A DNA stretch of 64,000 nt from Pseudomonadota bacterium. Its GTDB lineage: Bacteria > Pseudomonadota > Gammaproteobacteria > Steroidobacterales > Steroidobacteraceae. Position numbers and translations under genes: made by a program. Of this stretch, positions 63,504 through 64,000 are shown in pieces. The notes beneath the pieces are model-generated. The model saw only the letters and a list, made by a program, of their open reading frames with translations, did not search any database and had not been told where the DNA came from. The number at the start of each line of letters is the position of its first letter. The first letter of the stretch is position 1. The stretch spans positions 186,001-250,000 of the forward strand of contig JADJXW010000002.1 in assembly GCA_016720075.1 (NCBI GenBank), in the 5' to 3' direction.

Positions 63504-64000
63504 CGCGGTCCACCCTGTTCAGATCATGCTCCCGGGCCAGATCGGAGCGGGAGATGAAGCCCTTCGTCATGGCGCGCAGGTAGGCGCGCTTCTCCGGAAG
63601 GATGGCGAAGTACACATGCACCAGCACAAGGAACACCGACAGCAGCGCAGCCAGGTCGTGCAGCAGCGTGATGATTCCCCACGAGGCCATGGAACGCACG
63701 TAGGGGTCGCGCTCCAGGAAGGGCACGCCGGCCTTGCGCAGCAGCAGCAGGCCCGTGACGATTGCGACCAGCACCGCCACCGTCCAGGCCTGGTGCATGA
63801 GCTTCTGGGCCAGTGTGTACTTGCCGGCGCCGCCCGCCTTGAGGTCGGAGGGCTTGATCATGATGCCGCGCGGCTTCTGCCAGAACAGCGCGCGCAGCAC
63901 ATGCAGCGCGATGATCACCGTGAGCAGCAGCCCCGAAACCCAGTGCACGCCGTACCAGGCGAAGCGCACGCCCAGCATTGGCAGCAGGCTCGTGGCCAGC
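63496..64000 (-). CDS. Cytochrome b subunit, formate-dehydrogenase/cytochrome b561 type (partial)
   Basis: The C-terminal 167 residues of a membrane protein whose start lies past the right edge. Three hydrophobic helices are visible, with histidines placed as haem b ligands: YGVHWVSGLLLTVIIALHVLRA, KLMHQAWTVAVLVAIVTGLLLL, and ITLLHDLAALLSVFLVLVHVYFAILP. This is the pattern of diheme cytochrome b subunits that pass electrons from a periplasmic dehydrogenase to quinone. The missing N-terminus would decide the subtype. Confidence 0.75.
   Translation of the reverse strand, partial: LATSLLPMLGVRFAWYGVHWVSGLLLTVIIALHVLRALFWQKPRGIMIKPSDLKAGGAGKYTLAQKLMHQAWTVAVLVAIVTGLLLLRKAGVPFLERDPYVRSMASWGIITLLHDLAALLSVFLVLVHVYFAILPEKRAYLRAMTKGFISRSDLAREHDLNRVDRGE

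Overview
The window is about 66 % G+C and tightly packed on both strands. Genes often overlap by 1, 4 or 8 bases. The gene content (aerobic hemF, si-specific transhydrogenase, an SAH riboswitch in front of ahcY, TonB-dependent uptake, PQQ quinoproteins, and an acidic protein resembling the gammaproteobacterial DUF6763 family) points to an aerobic, environmental gammaproteobacterium of the Nevskiales/Steroidobacter/Xanthomonadales kind. That placement is inference from gene families; there is no rRNA here. There is one tRNA, and no CRISPR array, prophage or insertion sequence.

Layout. 1-4878 (-): ATP-grasp ligase (cut by the window edge), zinc metallopeptidase, TonB, a PpiC-type isomerase, a DUF4197 protein and hydroxypyruvate isomerase. 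4940-17563: an oxidative region with two PQQ quinoproteins, hemF, a carotenoid-oxygenase/lignostilbene-dioxygenase-like enzyme, two SDRs, a tandem stress protein, an outer-membrane barrel, an FMN alpha-hydroxyacid oxidase and methylmalonate-semialdehyde dehydrogenase. 17621-23669: moeZ, then the activated-methyl-cycle genes folD, ahcY (with SAH riboswitch), metK and a PfkB kinase, plus a ferredoxin. 23725-27293: a thiamine uptake and salvage operon (TonB receptor, PnuT, kinase) under a TPP riboswitch. 27346-31386: PhzF, gamma-carbonic anhydrase, a beta-lactamase-like protein, a ModF-like ATPase and tRNA-Arg. 31483-40691 (+): molybdopterin genes (moeA, moaA, moaC, a mobA-moaD fusion, moaE), a phospholipase D, and an unfamiliar four-gene cluster of a His-rich membrane protein, a KAS III-like ketosynthase, a haem-oxygenase-like diiron enzyme and an unknown protein. 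40688-49137: proBA, an acidic protein, CFA synthase, a D-2-hydroxyacid dehydrogenase, a secreted VOC protein, TesB and a ferredoxin-NADP reductase. 49210-64000: MarR regulator, two ABC exporters, a membrane-bound winged-helix protein, TypA, rhomboid, a diguanylate cyclase, SthA, peptide deformylase, a glycine-rich RNA-binding protein, a LigW-like decarboxylase, an esterase, an unknown protein and a cytochrome b (cut by the edge).

Connections. Molybdopterin synthesis is nearly complete: MoeZ activates MoaD, MoaD and MoaE form the synthase, MoeA inserts molybdate and MobA adds GMP, with a ModF-like ATPase close by. MetK, AhcY, the nucleoside-type kinase and FolD turn the methyl cycle and feed SAM to the CFA synthase and the radical-SAM enzyme MoaA. 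The thiamine receptor depends on TonB-type energy transduction, and one TonB gene is present.

A striking technical feature is that at least six conserved genes are broken by one small event each: hyi, quinoprotein 1, mmsA, the phospholipase D, tesB and typA. The N-terminus of the 49690-51459 ABC exporter is probably a seventh. Most events fall in short C/G runs or CG repeats. This looks more like base-calling or consensus errors than decay, so the broken genes are probably intact in the living organism.
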